64,000 nt of DNA from Thuidium tamariscinum (Eukaryota > Streptophyta > Bryopsida > Hypnales > Thuidiaceae). Within the stretch, counting starts at the first letter, position 1, and the number at the start of each line of letters is the position of its first letter. A model generated the notes under the pieces. The model did no database searches and was not told where the DNA came from. It saw only the letters and a list, made by a program, of their open reading frames with translations. The position numbers and the translations under genes are program-made. The stretch covers positions 6,696,001 to 6,760,000 of the forward strand of contig OX344752.2 of NCBI GenBank assembly GCA_947034885.2, read 5' to 3'. This document shows, one piece after another, positions 11,840 to 22,522 of the stretch.

Positions 11840-12185
11840 AATTTTAGGCAACTCACTACAAATATAGCTTTTATTTTTTCTTCAAAATTTTCACACATTC
11901 ATATGTGCCCAAGGACTCCAAGGAGTACCTCTAAAACCCAACAATTTTATAACTTTTGCCCCCATGATTATAAAATTATTGTATGATATGTGATTTTTGT
12001 TGCTTAGTGGGTAGTTGAGGTAGCTTAAAAAACTTCTTCAAAAATTACTTTCTTAAGAAAAAAATAGAAATCAATTCTCTCTCTCTCTCTTTCTATATGT
12101 AGAAAGCTTTGAATCACTCCATTTTGATCAATGAGATGAAAGGTACAAGGAGTTTTAGTTCGTGGATAGGAATGGAGTTTGAAAA
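11840..12185. repeat. Degenerate single arm of the TTAA foldback family
   Basis: The order AGGCAACTCACTACAAATA.., CAAGGAGTACCTCTAAAACCC, GATATGTGATTTTTGTTGC, GGTAGTTGAGGTAGCTTAAA and AAAGCTTTGAATCACTCCAT follows the left arm of 10794-11395 base block by base block, with many substitutions. Its end and partner arm are missing. Confidence 0.55.
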
Positions 12186-12195
12186 CCATGAAGGT

Positions 12196-12571
12196 TCTAT
12201 AAGCGCTAACTAAAGGTTTTGAAATGGAGTACCTTTTTAAATGTAAACAATTTGTACATATTCTTTTTTCATAGCCTTCATACTAATGTACGAATAGTGT
12301 ATATTTTAGAAAGAACTCCAATTTAGAGCCTTGTATTGTTTCAACTTCAAAATTGTATACCTAATTCTACAAAGCTCTCAAAAATATGAAATGACTTGGG
12401 TTAGATGTCAATTCCCCTTGTCTTTTCAAGTACGATTTTCTTGAAAAATATCTTTTTAAGTAAAAATATTTCAAGAAGTAAGATTTACCAAAAAATATTT
12501 CAAGATGTTTCACCTCCCGAAAATTCAGTTCCAGACCTTAGATGCTCCATTAATGGATCTTTTACCTCAGT
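12196..12571. mobile_element. MITE family B, copy 1 (abuts family A copy)
   Basis: It carries the family B internal order: GGAGTACCTTTTTAAATGTA, TTTGTACAT, AGCCTTCAT, ATGACTTGGGTTAGATGTCA, ATATTTCAAGATGTTTCACC, TTAGATGCTCCATTAATGG. It ends TTTTACCTCAGT-TA, a worn version of CTACCT-TA, immediately next to the family A copy at 12574. The left terminus is too worn to place exactly. It is non-coding. Confidence 0.6.
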
Positions 12572-12573
12572 TA

Positions 12574-12846
12574 AGGTGGGTACACCCAAAAGCGCTTTGT
12601 TCCTAAAAGCACCATCTACAGTGCACATACATTTCCGAAATCAGTCATGTTCAGAGACTGTAGATGGTGCTTTCAGAAACAGACTTTGACTATTAATAAC
12701 TTTTGCATATGGTATCCAAATCCTACGTTCTTTGGTGCGTTGGAACACGCTTTCACTTGCCAACAAGACTACATAAAAATTTGAACTAATTAATAGCAGG
12801 AACTAAGCTCAGTATGAATAAGTGGCGCTTTTGGATGTACCTACCT
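12574..12846. mobile_element. MITE family A, copy 2
   Basis: This 273-bp element starts AGGTGGGTACACCCAAAAGC and ends GGATGTACCTACCT, with TA at 12572-12573 and 12847-12848. Subterminal GCGCTTT/AGTGGCGCTTT blocks and the internal CTTTTGCATATGGTATCCAA match copies 1 and 3. It inserted at the end of a family B MITE. Confidence 0.9.
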
Positions 12847-13234
12847 TATGTAATTTCTCCAATACAGATACAGAATTCAGTGCAGTAAATAAAAGGTAAA
12901 ACTACAGCCACAGGAATGGCTCAGTGGGAGAGCCACCATGACAGGCTACAACTAAATTAGACAGAGAAGGGTTTATTGGTCCGCCTGGTAAGTTATCACA
13001 TGTTCAGTTGGGGAGCAACGTGAAGGTCAGTTTTGTAATTAACTCGTAAAATTGGGAAGATGCCGAAATTTAGAAAATTATTTACAACTATTTCTGAAGA
13101 TTTGAAAAAATTGTTCTTAAGAAAAAATAGAAAAAGAAAACACATTACGCATGAATAGAAATAATCAATCCAAAATTACGACTATCATCATAAAGTGCCA
13201 AAAATTAAGAAAATTCCTATGTGTTTGTGGAATT

Positions 13235-13545
13235 ATGGCGAATTTCGTTAAAACAACGGTATTCCATTGGTTGACACTTGCGATAGTTGAGACTGCATAG
13301 TTTGAAATGTAAAACTATTATAGATTTCTGAAATCTATATGTGTCATAGATGTCTAAAATCTATACCAATCCAAGATATTTCAGACCGTGCAATCTAAAA
13401 TCTAAATCTATCATAGATTTTGAAAATATTTATGTGTCCTAGATTTCTAAAAATCTATACCTGTCCTAGATGTCAGTTTTTAGTTCAAACCACGCGGTCT
13501 GAAAAATGGCATTTGGAATACCGCCATTTTAACAAAATTCGCCAT
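13235..13545. mobile_element. MITE J with TGGCGAATT ends and an ATAGATTT-rich core
   Basis: TGGCGAATTTCGTTAAAACA at the left is inverted at the right (TTTTAACAAAATTCGCCA). The match extends about 31 bp, up to TATTCCA, with three or four mismatches. TA lies on both sides inside a symmetric AATTA/TAATT context, so the exact duplication (TA or AATT) is ambiguous. The core consists of diverged tandem and inverted copies of an ATAGATTTCTAAAATCTATA motif. I see one copy in the window and no coding frame. Confidence 0.75.
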
Positions 13546-15290
13546 AATTGTTGAATTACAAAAAGTAAAATATTTTAGCATGAATTTGCCGAAAATTGAC
13601 CTACATATAGGATATTGTATCAAGATAGTTATTCATATTGAAATTCAATGGATTTGGGGCTTGGACAAGGACATTAGAAATAATCATAAAGTAGGTGCAA
13701 TGGGGGACCAAGAGCCAAAGCTTGGGAAAGACTTAGGACAAAACTCCTTGAAGAACCAATGCTAAGGTCCAAACTCTAAAGGAATTTGATGTTGTCTTTC
13801 TTTCCTACTATTTTCAATTATATCTCCAATTGACACCCCTATTTCAAACTAGAAGTTCCTTTACAATTAACTCTAGTTTATTCCGGTCGGAGCCTCCTCT
13901 ACTTTTTCCCTTCATTTCTAAGAGCATCTATTGCAGCCCTCCAAGTATCTCATGACCTCTAACTTTTGGATGATAAGCAATGATTTCCAGTGTATATCAA
14001 GCTTGACCTTCTCTTTCTCCCCTCCAAATAAGTCATATTTGAAGGGATTATTAACCCCTCTACATGCAACATATTCTCTTGGGACTAACAAGTTGTCATA
14101 ATAAATGATAGTAACCTTATTGCTTTTGCAAGTTCTTTGACTTGTAATTGGTTGGAAGTATATTTTAGTGAATTGTATTGTTGAAGATACAAGTGACCAT
14201 TGCCTCTAAATTGAATAGATCTCAATTAAAGGGGCTGAGATAATTGGAAGGATCCAAGAAATGCTCTAACCTAATTGATTGCTTAGGATTTGTTGACATT
14301 GAGCAATAGATAAGGGACAATGATGCTAAATGAAACACCTTGAACTAGATATTTGAACTCTTTAATATGTGCATGTGGTGGCAACTAAGTTATTTTCATA
14401 TGGTGGAATGTAACTTAGTTAGTGTGTCTAAAAAATGGACACAAATTTACTCAAATTCTATATTGATTGCAACCATCAAAATGTCATAACATGGGTACCT
14501 CCTAAACTACCATTTTTTGCTATTATACCTATAAACAATCATTGAAAATGGTCAAATTTTTGTATTTTCTTATCAATAAGAAAAAAGAAGGTCATATGCA
14601 CCCAAATATGTGACATTGGGATTCTATTTAAAAAAGTTGTAAAGGGTCAAAGATTATTTTGGTTAATGTTCTAAAGTCGTTTCTTCATCTTATGTACATA
14701 TTGATTTTAGGGATGTATGTAGAAATATGGTGGTGGTTTTAGGTAGGGTGAAATATTAGGTGTATCCTCGTTAGTAATGTAATGTATATGTGTATAGAAA
14801 AGGGCCTCAAAAATTACAATGGAAGTCAAAAGACAAAAAAAACCCACCAATCTATTTCTATGTTTCAATGAAAATTGGGGGCTCAAATTACCATATAAAA
14901 TCATTGTAATCATGAGTTTGGCATTCCATGTAGCCACATGGAATTGTAATGACATTTGTAATCCAGGGTTTCTTTTGGAAATGTCACTCTATTCTAATTT
15001 AGTGCAAATTAAAATATTATTGCAAAGTAATCATTTGTACAAAATTTATTTTGTAGTGACACTCATTTAAATTTTAACTAGCACAATCACTAAATAATAT
15101 CATAAATTAGTATACTTGTGACTATTGAAAATGTAATGGTCACTTTGTAGAGTGAAGTTTTGAATACATAGGGATACATTTCCTAGCAATTCTTGCAAAA
15201 GGCATAACATTATTGATGTATTGGGGGGAGGGCACCATCACTTCAATTGGATTGTTTATGTGACATCTTGCCTATATCAGCTTAATTTTC
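13546..15290. other. AT-rich spacer, nothing recognised
   Basis: No exon, RNA gene or complete mobile element was recognised. Short open frames occur on both strands over 14.7-15.07 kb (including an antisense pair) and have no domain features. Confidence 0.45.
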
Positions 15291-15750
15291 AAACTTAAAA
15301 TTTATCTTTAAGTTTTTTCTACAAAATTTTGATGTCTAAATTGAATACTACTCCATCCACAGTGAACTGTCCCAAATTGCTATGTTGTAAAAAAAATGGA
15401 GCTTGGTTCTTTGGGGGTTTTAGTTGGGTTTCTTTTGAAATTTTCACCCAACATGCTCCCAAGGAGTAACTATAAGGCCTAATAATTTTCATTTTTTTGA
15501 CTACATGCTTAAAAACTTATCGCGTGATATGTGAATTTTCTTTGATATTTGGTAAGCTTAGGTAATCCAAAAACTTATTTAAAAATCATTTTTAAGGAAA
15601 ATAAAAATTTGAAACTAATTCTTTAGATTTAATTGTACATGAGAAGTTTTGAATCATTCTATTAAAATTAATGAAATGATATTTATGAAGAATTTAAGTT
15701 TGTGGATAAGTACAAAAGTCTCTAAAAACCATACCTACCTACAAACTTAA
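15291..15750. repeat. Foldback-family arm flanking the nested TTAA cluster (left)
   Basis: GTGAACTGTCCCAAATTGCTATGTTG resembles the right end of the foldback family, and then CAACATGCTCCCAAGGAGTA..GATATGTGAATTTTC..GAATCATTCTATTAAAATTAATG follows a left arm. The inverse of this second block lies at 18671-18960. The nested cluster 15751-18666 may therefore have inserted into the centre of a foldback element. Confidence 0.5.
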
Positions 15751-16265
15751 TCCCTTAAGTTCATTGACTATGTTTGCTTCAAAAACAATCAAAAATTGCC
15801 ATTTCTAGTATCAATCCTCGAATTTTTTTTCTAGGATTTGTAACCATAGGATCTTGTAGTAAATTGTTTTGAAAACATGTGGAAAACTTTTTAGAGATTT
15901 CCACCTTGTAGATTGCAAGATATAAGCTTTTAAATGCTCAAAAATGAATTTTTTCACCCTACAAACCACAAGGTGTTTGCTCTTCAGCATGCAACAATCA
16001 TATAAAAATGGTTTAATTCCTAAAAGCCCATTGTCTCCTCAGGGGACAATTGAAGTTCGGGTAGGTTCTGTAGACCTCAATTTTTAATTAATCTTCTTGA
16101 AACTTTCTCATAAGATAGGAAAATTGATTTCCTTTGTGGGAAAATAATTTTTATTTCAATTGGTGCCCGGGAGCAAAAGTTATACCACAAAAAGCACGGA
16201 TTTTTACTCGGCAGGCAGAAAAATAAATCCACAAAAACTTGAAATTAAAATTTAAAATTTTTTAA

Positions 16266-17185
16266 CCCCTGAAGTCCCAAAGTCCCCTCGGGGGACACTT
16301 GGGATTTCAGGCAGGCTTGTGTGACTTGAAATTTTGACCTGATTTTTTGAAACTTTTTTTGAAGATAGGAAATCACATCAGCTTTCTAAAAATATATATA
16401 TATTTTTCAATCGGTGCCTGGGAGCAGAAGTTTTGCCATCCGAAGTCAAAAAAACAGTTTGGCAGGCAGAAAAAAAAACCACAAAAAAATGAAATTTTTT
16501 TTTCAATTTTTTTCCTGAAAGATTATGTTTTTGTCTACATTTGAAGCTTTGATTCATCCTATTTGGACTAATAATGAAAAAGTTATGGACAATCTTGTTT
16601 TTCGGGCAATTTAAGCATCTTCTTCAAAAAACAACTTATAGAATTCATTTTTGAATGCAATTTTCAATTTTTTTCAATTTTTTTTTGACAAGGTTGAGTT
16701 TGTTTTCAAGAACAATCCCACTGTTGGGATTATGATTTCTTAATTCCATCTAAGGGCTATTAACAATTTAGTATTTTGTTCAACTTTGGACCTACTTCTA
16801 TTTAACAATTTTTTTATATGTGAAAATCAAGTTTTGACATTCTAAAATTTTTTTCCCCAACTCTCAACTCAAATGTTCAAGATAAAAAATTTTAACCTTA
16901 TGGTGTGTAGTGCAAAAAAAATCCACAAATGGCCATCAAAATCACCTGAAATTGCAGGCCGCAATTGAAAAAAAAAAAAAAATTCAACTTCAAATGCTAA
17001 TATCTTCCAATCCGTACGGTCAAACTTCATGAAATTTTTACCACATGATTTGAGACAAGTGAAGTATAAGATCCTACGGTTAGATTCTAAGAAAAAAAAG
17101 TTTTTTTAGGTTTCTTGAGTGATTGCAGCAGAAATGGCAGTTTTCAGTGGTTTCAGAGCCAGAAAATGCCTTGGGAACTTAGGGG
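16266..17185. mobile_element. Inner TTAA-flanked element of the nest (youngest)
   Basis: This 920-bp element runs from CCCCTGAAGTCCCAAAGTCC to CCTTGGGAACTTAGGGG between TTAA at 16262-16265 and 17186-17189. It is inserted into a member of its own family at the equivalent of an AT-rich TTAA site. The left subterminal region holds a hairpin, TCCCCTCGGGGGA. Poly-T/A tracts make up much of the core. It has no transposase frame. Ends and target site fit a piggyBac-type mobiliser acting in trans. Confidence 0.75.
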
Positions 17186-17677
17186 TTAATCTTATAGATT
17201 GTATTTTTGTCTACGAGTGAAGCTTTGATTCATTCCATTTGGATTAGTTATGTGAAAGTTTTGAACAATCTTGTTTTCGAGCAGTTTTTGAAAAAATAGC
17301 TTATAGGGTTCATTTCTGAATACAATTTTCACAATTTAAAAAAAAAATTCTTGACAAGGTTAAATTTGCTTTCTAGAACAATCTCACCTTTGGTATTTTT
17401 GTGTTTCAATTCCATCTTAGAGCTATTAATGATTTAATTTTTCTTTCAATCTTGGACCTACCTCTATTTAATAATTTTTTAAGGAATGAAAATCAAGCAT
17501 TTTTTTTAAAAAAAATTTTGTAGACTTTCAACTCAATTTTTAAACACAATTTAAGAAAATTCAAAGTCCATAGTGTAAAAAAATTCAACAAGTGGCAATC
17601 AAAATCATTTGAAATTGTAGGATAGTGTTTAAAAAAACTATGTTTTCCAACTTTGAATGCTCATATCTTCCAATCTA

Positions 17678-17951
17678 AGGTAGGTACATCCAAAAGCGCT
17701 TAGTTCCTAAAAGTGCCATCCCTAGTGCACATACATTTCCAAAATCAGTCATGTTCAACGGCTGTAGATGGCGCTTTCAGAAACTGCCTTTGACCGTTAA
17801 TAACTTTTGCATATAGTATCCAAATCCTGCGTTCTTTGGTGCGTTGGAACATGCTTTCACTTGCCAACAAGACTGTATAAAAATCTGAACTAGCTAATAA
17901 CAAGAACTAGGCACAGTATGAATAAGTGGCGCTTTTTGGGTGTACCTACCT
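17678..17951. mobile_element. MITE family A, copy 3
   Basis: This 274-bp element starts AGGTAGGTACATCCAAAAGC and ends GGGTGTACCTACCT, with TA at 17676-17677 and 17952-17953. The paralogous element at 17.0 kb reads TCTTCCAATCCGTACGGTCAAACTTCATG (17007-17035) where the MITE lies here. Removing the MITE plus one TA restores exactly that spacing, which confirms a 2-bp TA duplication. Confidence 0.92.
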
Positions 17952-18670
17952 TATATGGACAAACTTCATGAAACTTTTACCACATGATTTCAAACAAACA
18001 AAGTAGAAGATCCTATGGTCAGATTCTATAAAAACACTTTCTTTTATTCTTTTGGACGAATGCAACAAAAATGGCAGTTTTGAGTGGTTTTTGACAGAAA
18101 ATGGCCTTGGGCCTTTAGGGGTTAAGATGGTTGTGCTTATTTGGATTCATTGTTGAGGCCAAGTTGTGTATTACCTAAAAATTTCAAATTATTTGGAATT
18201 GCACAATATACAGGAAAAAAATAGTAAATAGAAAAAAATAGCAAATGATCGAAAATATAAAATTGTTAAGAATTTCTTTAAGGAATTGAAAAATTCCAAT
18301 ACTAATGGTTGTAATGTTGTAATAAATAATTTACATTCTATGATTTTATTTTTCTTGCAATATATTAAAAATTTGGTAAAATAAAAGACTTCAAAGGTTA
18401 TATTAGAGTAGAGAATGCATGATTTGTTGCAAACAAAAAATCCTCATAAATGTTGACTAATTGATCAAAATTTATGAAAAAGAACAACATATTAGGCAAT
18501 AACATTTTACTCATGTTTCCAAATGCATTGATTTTTAGTACAGGTGAAAGATATTCCTCGTCCCATGATCTTTTAAATTTTTGGTGTGAAACATAGGAAT
18601 CTCCATTTACACGTACCTACCTCAAATTGCTATGTAGCCAAATTTAGCATGTTGGTCCTTTAGGGATTAA

Positions 18671-18960
18671 ACTCCTTGTAACTTTCATCTCATCAATCAT
18701 ATATAATGATTCAAAGCTTCTCATGTTTATATAAATTTAAAGAATTAGTTTCAATTTTTCATTTTTTTTAAAAGTGATTTTCAAAGAAAATTTTGGGTTA
18801 CTCAAGCTGTCCAAATATCCAAGAAAATCACATATCATGCAATAAATTTTTAACCATGTAGTAAAAAATAATGAAAATTCTTGGACCTTAGAGCTACTTC
18901 TTGGGTACACATTGTGTGAAAATTTCAAAGAAAAAAAAAATTCCATCCATAATCAATGAC
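18671..18960. repeat. Foldback-family arm flanking the nested cluster (right)
   Basis: AATGATTCAAAGCTTCTCATG.., TGGGTTACTCAAGCTGTCC, AAATCACATATCATGCAAT and GGACCTTAGAGCTACTTCTTGGG are the inverse of blocks at 15440-15680 and match the right arm of 10794-11395. It is worn and non-coding. Confidence 0.5.
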
Positions 18961-19781
18961 GCTAGTTTGTGAGCCTAAAAGCATGAGCTTGCGAGCAATG
19001 AGTGTAGGTTTTGTGAGCCCAAAGAACTAACCAAAAAAAACTATGAATTTTTTAAGCCAAGAGAAAAAAAAAGCGAAGTCATTTAAAAAAAATCTATTTA
19101 TAATAAGATTTCAGCTTTATGACCGTGGACCTATGACCGTGGAAATGTGGTTAATGTATTTTAAAATTTCAAACCCTACTATCTCTAAAGGGCCTCTCAA
19201 TACCTTCCAAAAAAAATTTGAATTTTTGAATTTCTTTTTGAGGTTCAAAATCTAGAATCTAACAAGGGGTTTTTGAGGGTGATGGAGTTGTGGAAAAAAA
19301 AAAAGGTTTGTTTGTTTTGTTTATTTGTTTTTTCTGACTTTATCACCTTGAAATTGATCTCTCGGTACCGAGAGAAGGTTTTCGAGGGTGAAAAGTCGCA
19401 ACAAAAATGAACTAGTAACATAGTCGGAAAAAAAATTGAAAAAAAATGAAAAAAAAAGTTTTGAGATCTCCAAAGGCCTCTACCTCCAAACCCCTTTCAA
19501 TATCAAGAGGGATTTTGGAGGGTGATGGAGTTGCAAAAAAAATTTGAAAAATAAAAAAGGATTGAAAAAAAATTTGAAAAAATTTGAAATTAAAAAATAA
19601 ATAAAAATTTGAAAGTCACAAATTTGAAATCCCATGAGGGGGATACTAGGTATAAAATTCCAAAATTCTTAAAGCACGGTAATAGGTCTATGCCCTCAAA
19701 ATCACTAAAACTTTCATCAAAAATTCTAGGCTCACAAACTCACATGTTCATAGGCTCACGCTTGCAGGCTCACAAAATAGC
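18961..19781. mobile_element. Element K: inverted ends built from TTTGTGAGCC repeats
   Basis: The left end GCTAGTTTGTGAGCCTAAAA is inverted at the right end, GCAGGCTCACAAAATAGC (GCTATTTTGTGAGCC in inverse). The GAGCCT/AGGCTCA motif is repeated several times in the first and last 70 bp. The middle is poly-A-rich, with direct repeats of GGGTGATGGAGTTG (19277 and about 19519) and an 18-bp perfect palindrome, TCTCTCGGTACCGAGAGA. No target duplication was seen. An open frame in its right part has no family features. Confidence 0.5.
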
Positions 19782-20769
19782 ATCCCCGCTATTTCAAGAA
19801 GAAATACACCTCCTACTATGGAATGGGGAGAATAAAATTTTATTTTATAACAATGACAATGATATGAGAGGATTTGATCTTAGAGATTGTAATTAATTGC
19901 ATAAAGCTTGAATCCCTTATTGGAATTGTTCGCATTTTTGATAATATCTTTGTACAAATACATCATTTATTCCATTTTCATAAAATTGGTTTGAAAGAAG
20001 GTTTTCTTTTATAGACTCTAGTATTATTTTTGATGAATGAGAAGTTATTTGGACAAGACATTGCCTACAAGGACTATATTTATAATCCTCAATGAAGCTT
20101 TAGAGCACTAAAGGATTAAGATAATTTACTACAAATTGTGACCCCTTTTGAAAACATTGAGCTACATATTTTTGCCTAAAATGTACAAACTCTATTCATA
20201 AAAACCTAGGATCAATTTGAATTTCACTAAATTTCAATGCTTTGATCAAAATTAATAGTTTGATTATACAATATAAAGAAATGTATTACAAAACAGTCTA
20301 GAATCTTCTTTCCAATCCCAACAATTCTAGAAAGGTTCAACAATTTTTTTGGCAATTTGATGATAGGGAAATCATTTATCTAGAGTGTATATATTGTATC
20401 ATTGTTAAGAGTGCAAAGTCTAAAATGTATGATATGTTCCTGACTAGAGACCGACATATTTTCATGAAATCAATGAGGAAAATATGATGTAGACATTCAC
20501 TCATTCAAGGTAAACAAAATTAGATGATGTATTGTTGAGGTGTCAATTTTTCTATAGATAGAAATGATAGCTTTCTTGATTGAAAATTTGATTGTTGAGA
20601 TATTACTATAAATGGATTTGCATTAGTAATGGTAATGGCAACAAAGACTCTTCTTATCATGAAGATATAAAACTATGACATGTTGATTTTGTAACTTCTT
20701 GTATTCTTTGTATTGTATGCCACCACGGTTAATTTTCAATTTTGTGTTTCTTGATATTGGATTCACTTG
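19782..20769. other. AT-rich spacer, nothing recognised
   Basis: No exon or RNA gene and no complete transposon was recognised in this stretch. Confidence 0.45.
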
Positions 20770-21096
20770 AGGTAGGAGGTTTCTAAAAGTGGGTAGGCTT
20801 GAAAGTGGAGCACCTCTTTAAATGTACACTATTTGTACCTTTTTTTTTCTTTAGCCTTCAACAATGTACAAATTATATAGATGTTAGGAGGTGCTCCCTT
20901 TTAGAGCGATATGCCCTTCAACTTCATAATTTTATAACTAATTCTATAAAGCTCAAAAAAATTATGAAACAACTTGGGATAGATTTCAATTCCACTTGTC
21001 TTCTAATGAAAACTAAGTGAAAAATATTTCAAGATGTTTCACCTCCCTAAAATTCAGCTCTTGACTTTAGATGCTCCATTTATGAACCTCCTACCT
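20770..21096. mobile_element. MITE family B, copy 2
   Basis: This 327-bp element starts AGGTAGGAGGTTTCTAAAAG and ends ATGAACCTCCTACCT, with TA at 21097-21098; the left flank has decayed to TG. It carries inner inverted segments GGAGCACCTCTTTAAATGTA and ATGTTAGGAGGTGCTCCC around the AGCCTTCA centre, so the left third folds back on itself. It is non-coding. Confidence 0.85.
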
Positions 21097-21208
21097 TATA
21101 CATCAAGAACAAGTTGGATTGAAGTCTATACTTCCTTAAATTTTTACTAATTCCAAGCTTGATGAAAAGTTAGCAAAGAATAGTGTAGTCTTCATTATTT
21201 CTAACTTA

Positions 21209-21517
21209 AGGTAGGAGGCTCCAAAACCACTCACCTTCCCAAATGTACATCGTTGATAAATGATGCTTTTTAATGTATACAATAATGTACAAACAATGTA
21301 CATTTGAGGAGGTGGGCGATTTTTTAGCCCTATGCCATATTGACTTGAAAAATTCATAACTAATTCAAAAAAACTCCAAAACATATGAAACGACTTGGGT
21401 TATATGCCTATTCTAGTTGTCTTTCAAGAAAAATTCACTGAATTTTTTTTCAAAATATTTCACCTCCCCAAAATTCAGTTCCAGCCCTTAGATGGTCAGT
21501 CTATGGACCTCCTACCT
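21209..21517. mobile_element. MITE family B, copy 3
   Basis: This 309-bp element starts AGGTAGGAGGCTCCAAAACC and ends GGACCTCCTACCT; TA is present on the left (21207-21208). It has the same internal order as copy 2, including ATGAAACGACTTGGGTTATATG and ATATTTCACCTCCCCAAAATTCAG. It lies only about 110 bp from copy 2 in the same orientation. Confidence 0.85.
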
Positions 21518-21871
21518 ATATTCCCTCACCGAAGAAAAATGTTCCTCCTCCTAGAGTCCTAGCCCATCTCTTAATCATACATATGTTAAAATGCTTAACA
21601 TTGTCAGACACACAAACAGGTCGTACACCTTATCTATGCTGCCATTGAGCAAAGATCTCCAACAGTCTGCCATTCCTCCAATACTTTTATTAGGAGTTCG
21701 TTAGTTTGCTTGTTTACTTATTTATTTATGTAATATTGACACTCATGATGCTTGTTTATTTTTAAAACAAAATGGATCAATCATACTGATACCATTGCAC
21801 TTGATAAATCATACATCAAAACCAATGACTGTGAAGAAGAAAATGGATCATACAGTATACTAACAAGTTAA

Positions 21872-22522
21872 CCCCTAAATGCCCAAGGCTTCTTTCAAGC
21901 TTCTTGCCGAATTTGCTCTAAGTTGACCGAAATGCTAACATTTTGATAAGTTGTATCAATTTTGTTTGAATTGTAATCGTACAAATTCAAATTAGACGTG
22001 TTGGAGATTGCATAGGAAAAGAAAACACAACAATATCACTGATGGAGTGAAAGATTATAATGTTTGACCATGAAGGTGTTAAAAATGCAAAAGTGATGTG
22101 AAGTCTTTCTATCCACTTTTAGCAAGTCATATCTAAAAAGTTGGTAACCAAAAAAATATGAGGTTAACAAGCCTAACATGCACAACTCCAATCAATTTAT
22201 GGCTTTTCAAAATCTATTCTACAATTTTTGTAAATGAATTTTGAATGTGATTTTTTCTCCAAGATCTAATGTATTTGAGGCTCATTTTCAAGAGCTCTCA
22301 ACACTATGGAAAGTCAAGATTGCAATGGGTACCCTTGCACAAAATCTTGTATAGAAAAATCACTATCATTCATTTGCCAGATTGGATTTTTGACACTCAA
22401 ACTAAACTTCTAAAAGAACTTTTCAAAAATTGAAACCACTAAAAATAACAACTTGGTTAGGTTTTATTTAACTTCAAAGTTTTGCAAACACTAGATTCTA
22501 GTGGGCCTTGCGCATTTAGGGG
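21872..22522. mobile_element. TTAA-type element with decayed right target site
   Basis: It starts CCCCTAAATGCCCAAGGC after TTAA (21868-21871) and ends GGCCTTGCGCATTTAGGGG followed by TTCA, one base from TTAA. The inverted ends agree over about 18 bp with one difference. It is 651 bp long and non-coding. The ends are the same as those of the 9992-10789 and 8772 elements. Confidence 0.75.

Larger units (their letters stand above)
16017..18121. mobile_element. Middle TTAA-flanked element of the nest
   Basis: TTAA lies at 16013-16016 and 18122-18125. The left end is worn (TTCCTAAAAGCCC) and the right end GGGCCTTTAGGGG is intact. Its halves (16017-16261 and 17190-18121) match the left and right halves of the inner element. 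Paired examples are CCCATTGTCTCCTCAGGGGA with CCCAAAGTCCCCTCGGGGGA, and TTTTTGTCTACGAGTGAAGC with TTTTTGTCTACATTTGAAGC. It is split by the inner element, and its right half also holds a family A MITE (17678-17951). Confidence 0.7.
15751..18666. mobile_element. Outer TTAA-flanked element of a three-level nest
   Basis: The left part (15751-16012) and right part (18126-18666) together follow the element at 29568-30511. GTAGATTGCAAGATAT(A/T)AG is in the left part of both, and TTTGGAATTG..ATA(C/T)AGGAAAAAAATAGTAA in the right part. It is flanked by TTAA at 15747-15750 and 18667-18670, and its right end reads CTTTAGGGA. A second element fills its centre. In the unfilled copy at 29.8 kb the sequence runs straight through from CTTCAGAAG to GATTGTAACTCCTTGGATTC. 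It has no coding frame of its own. Confidence 0.6.
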
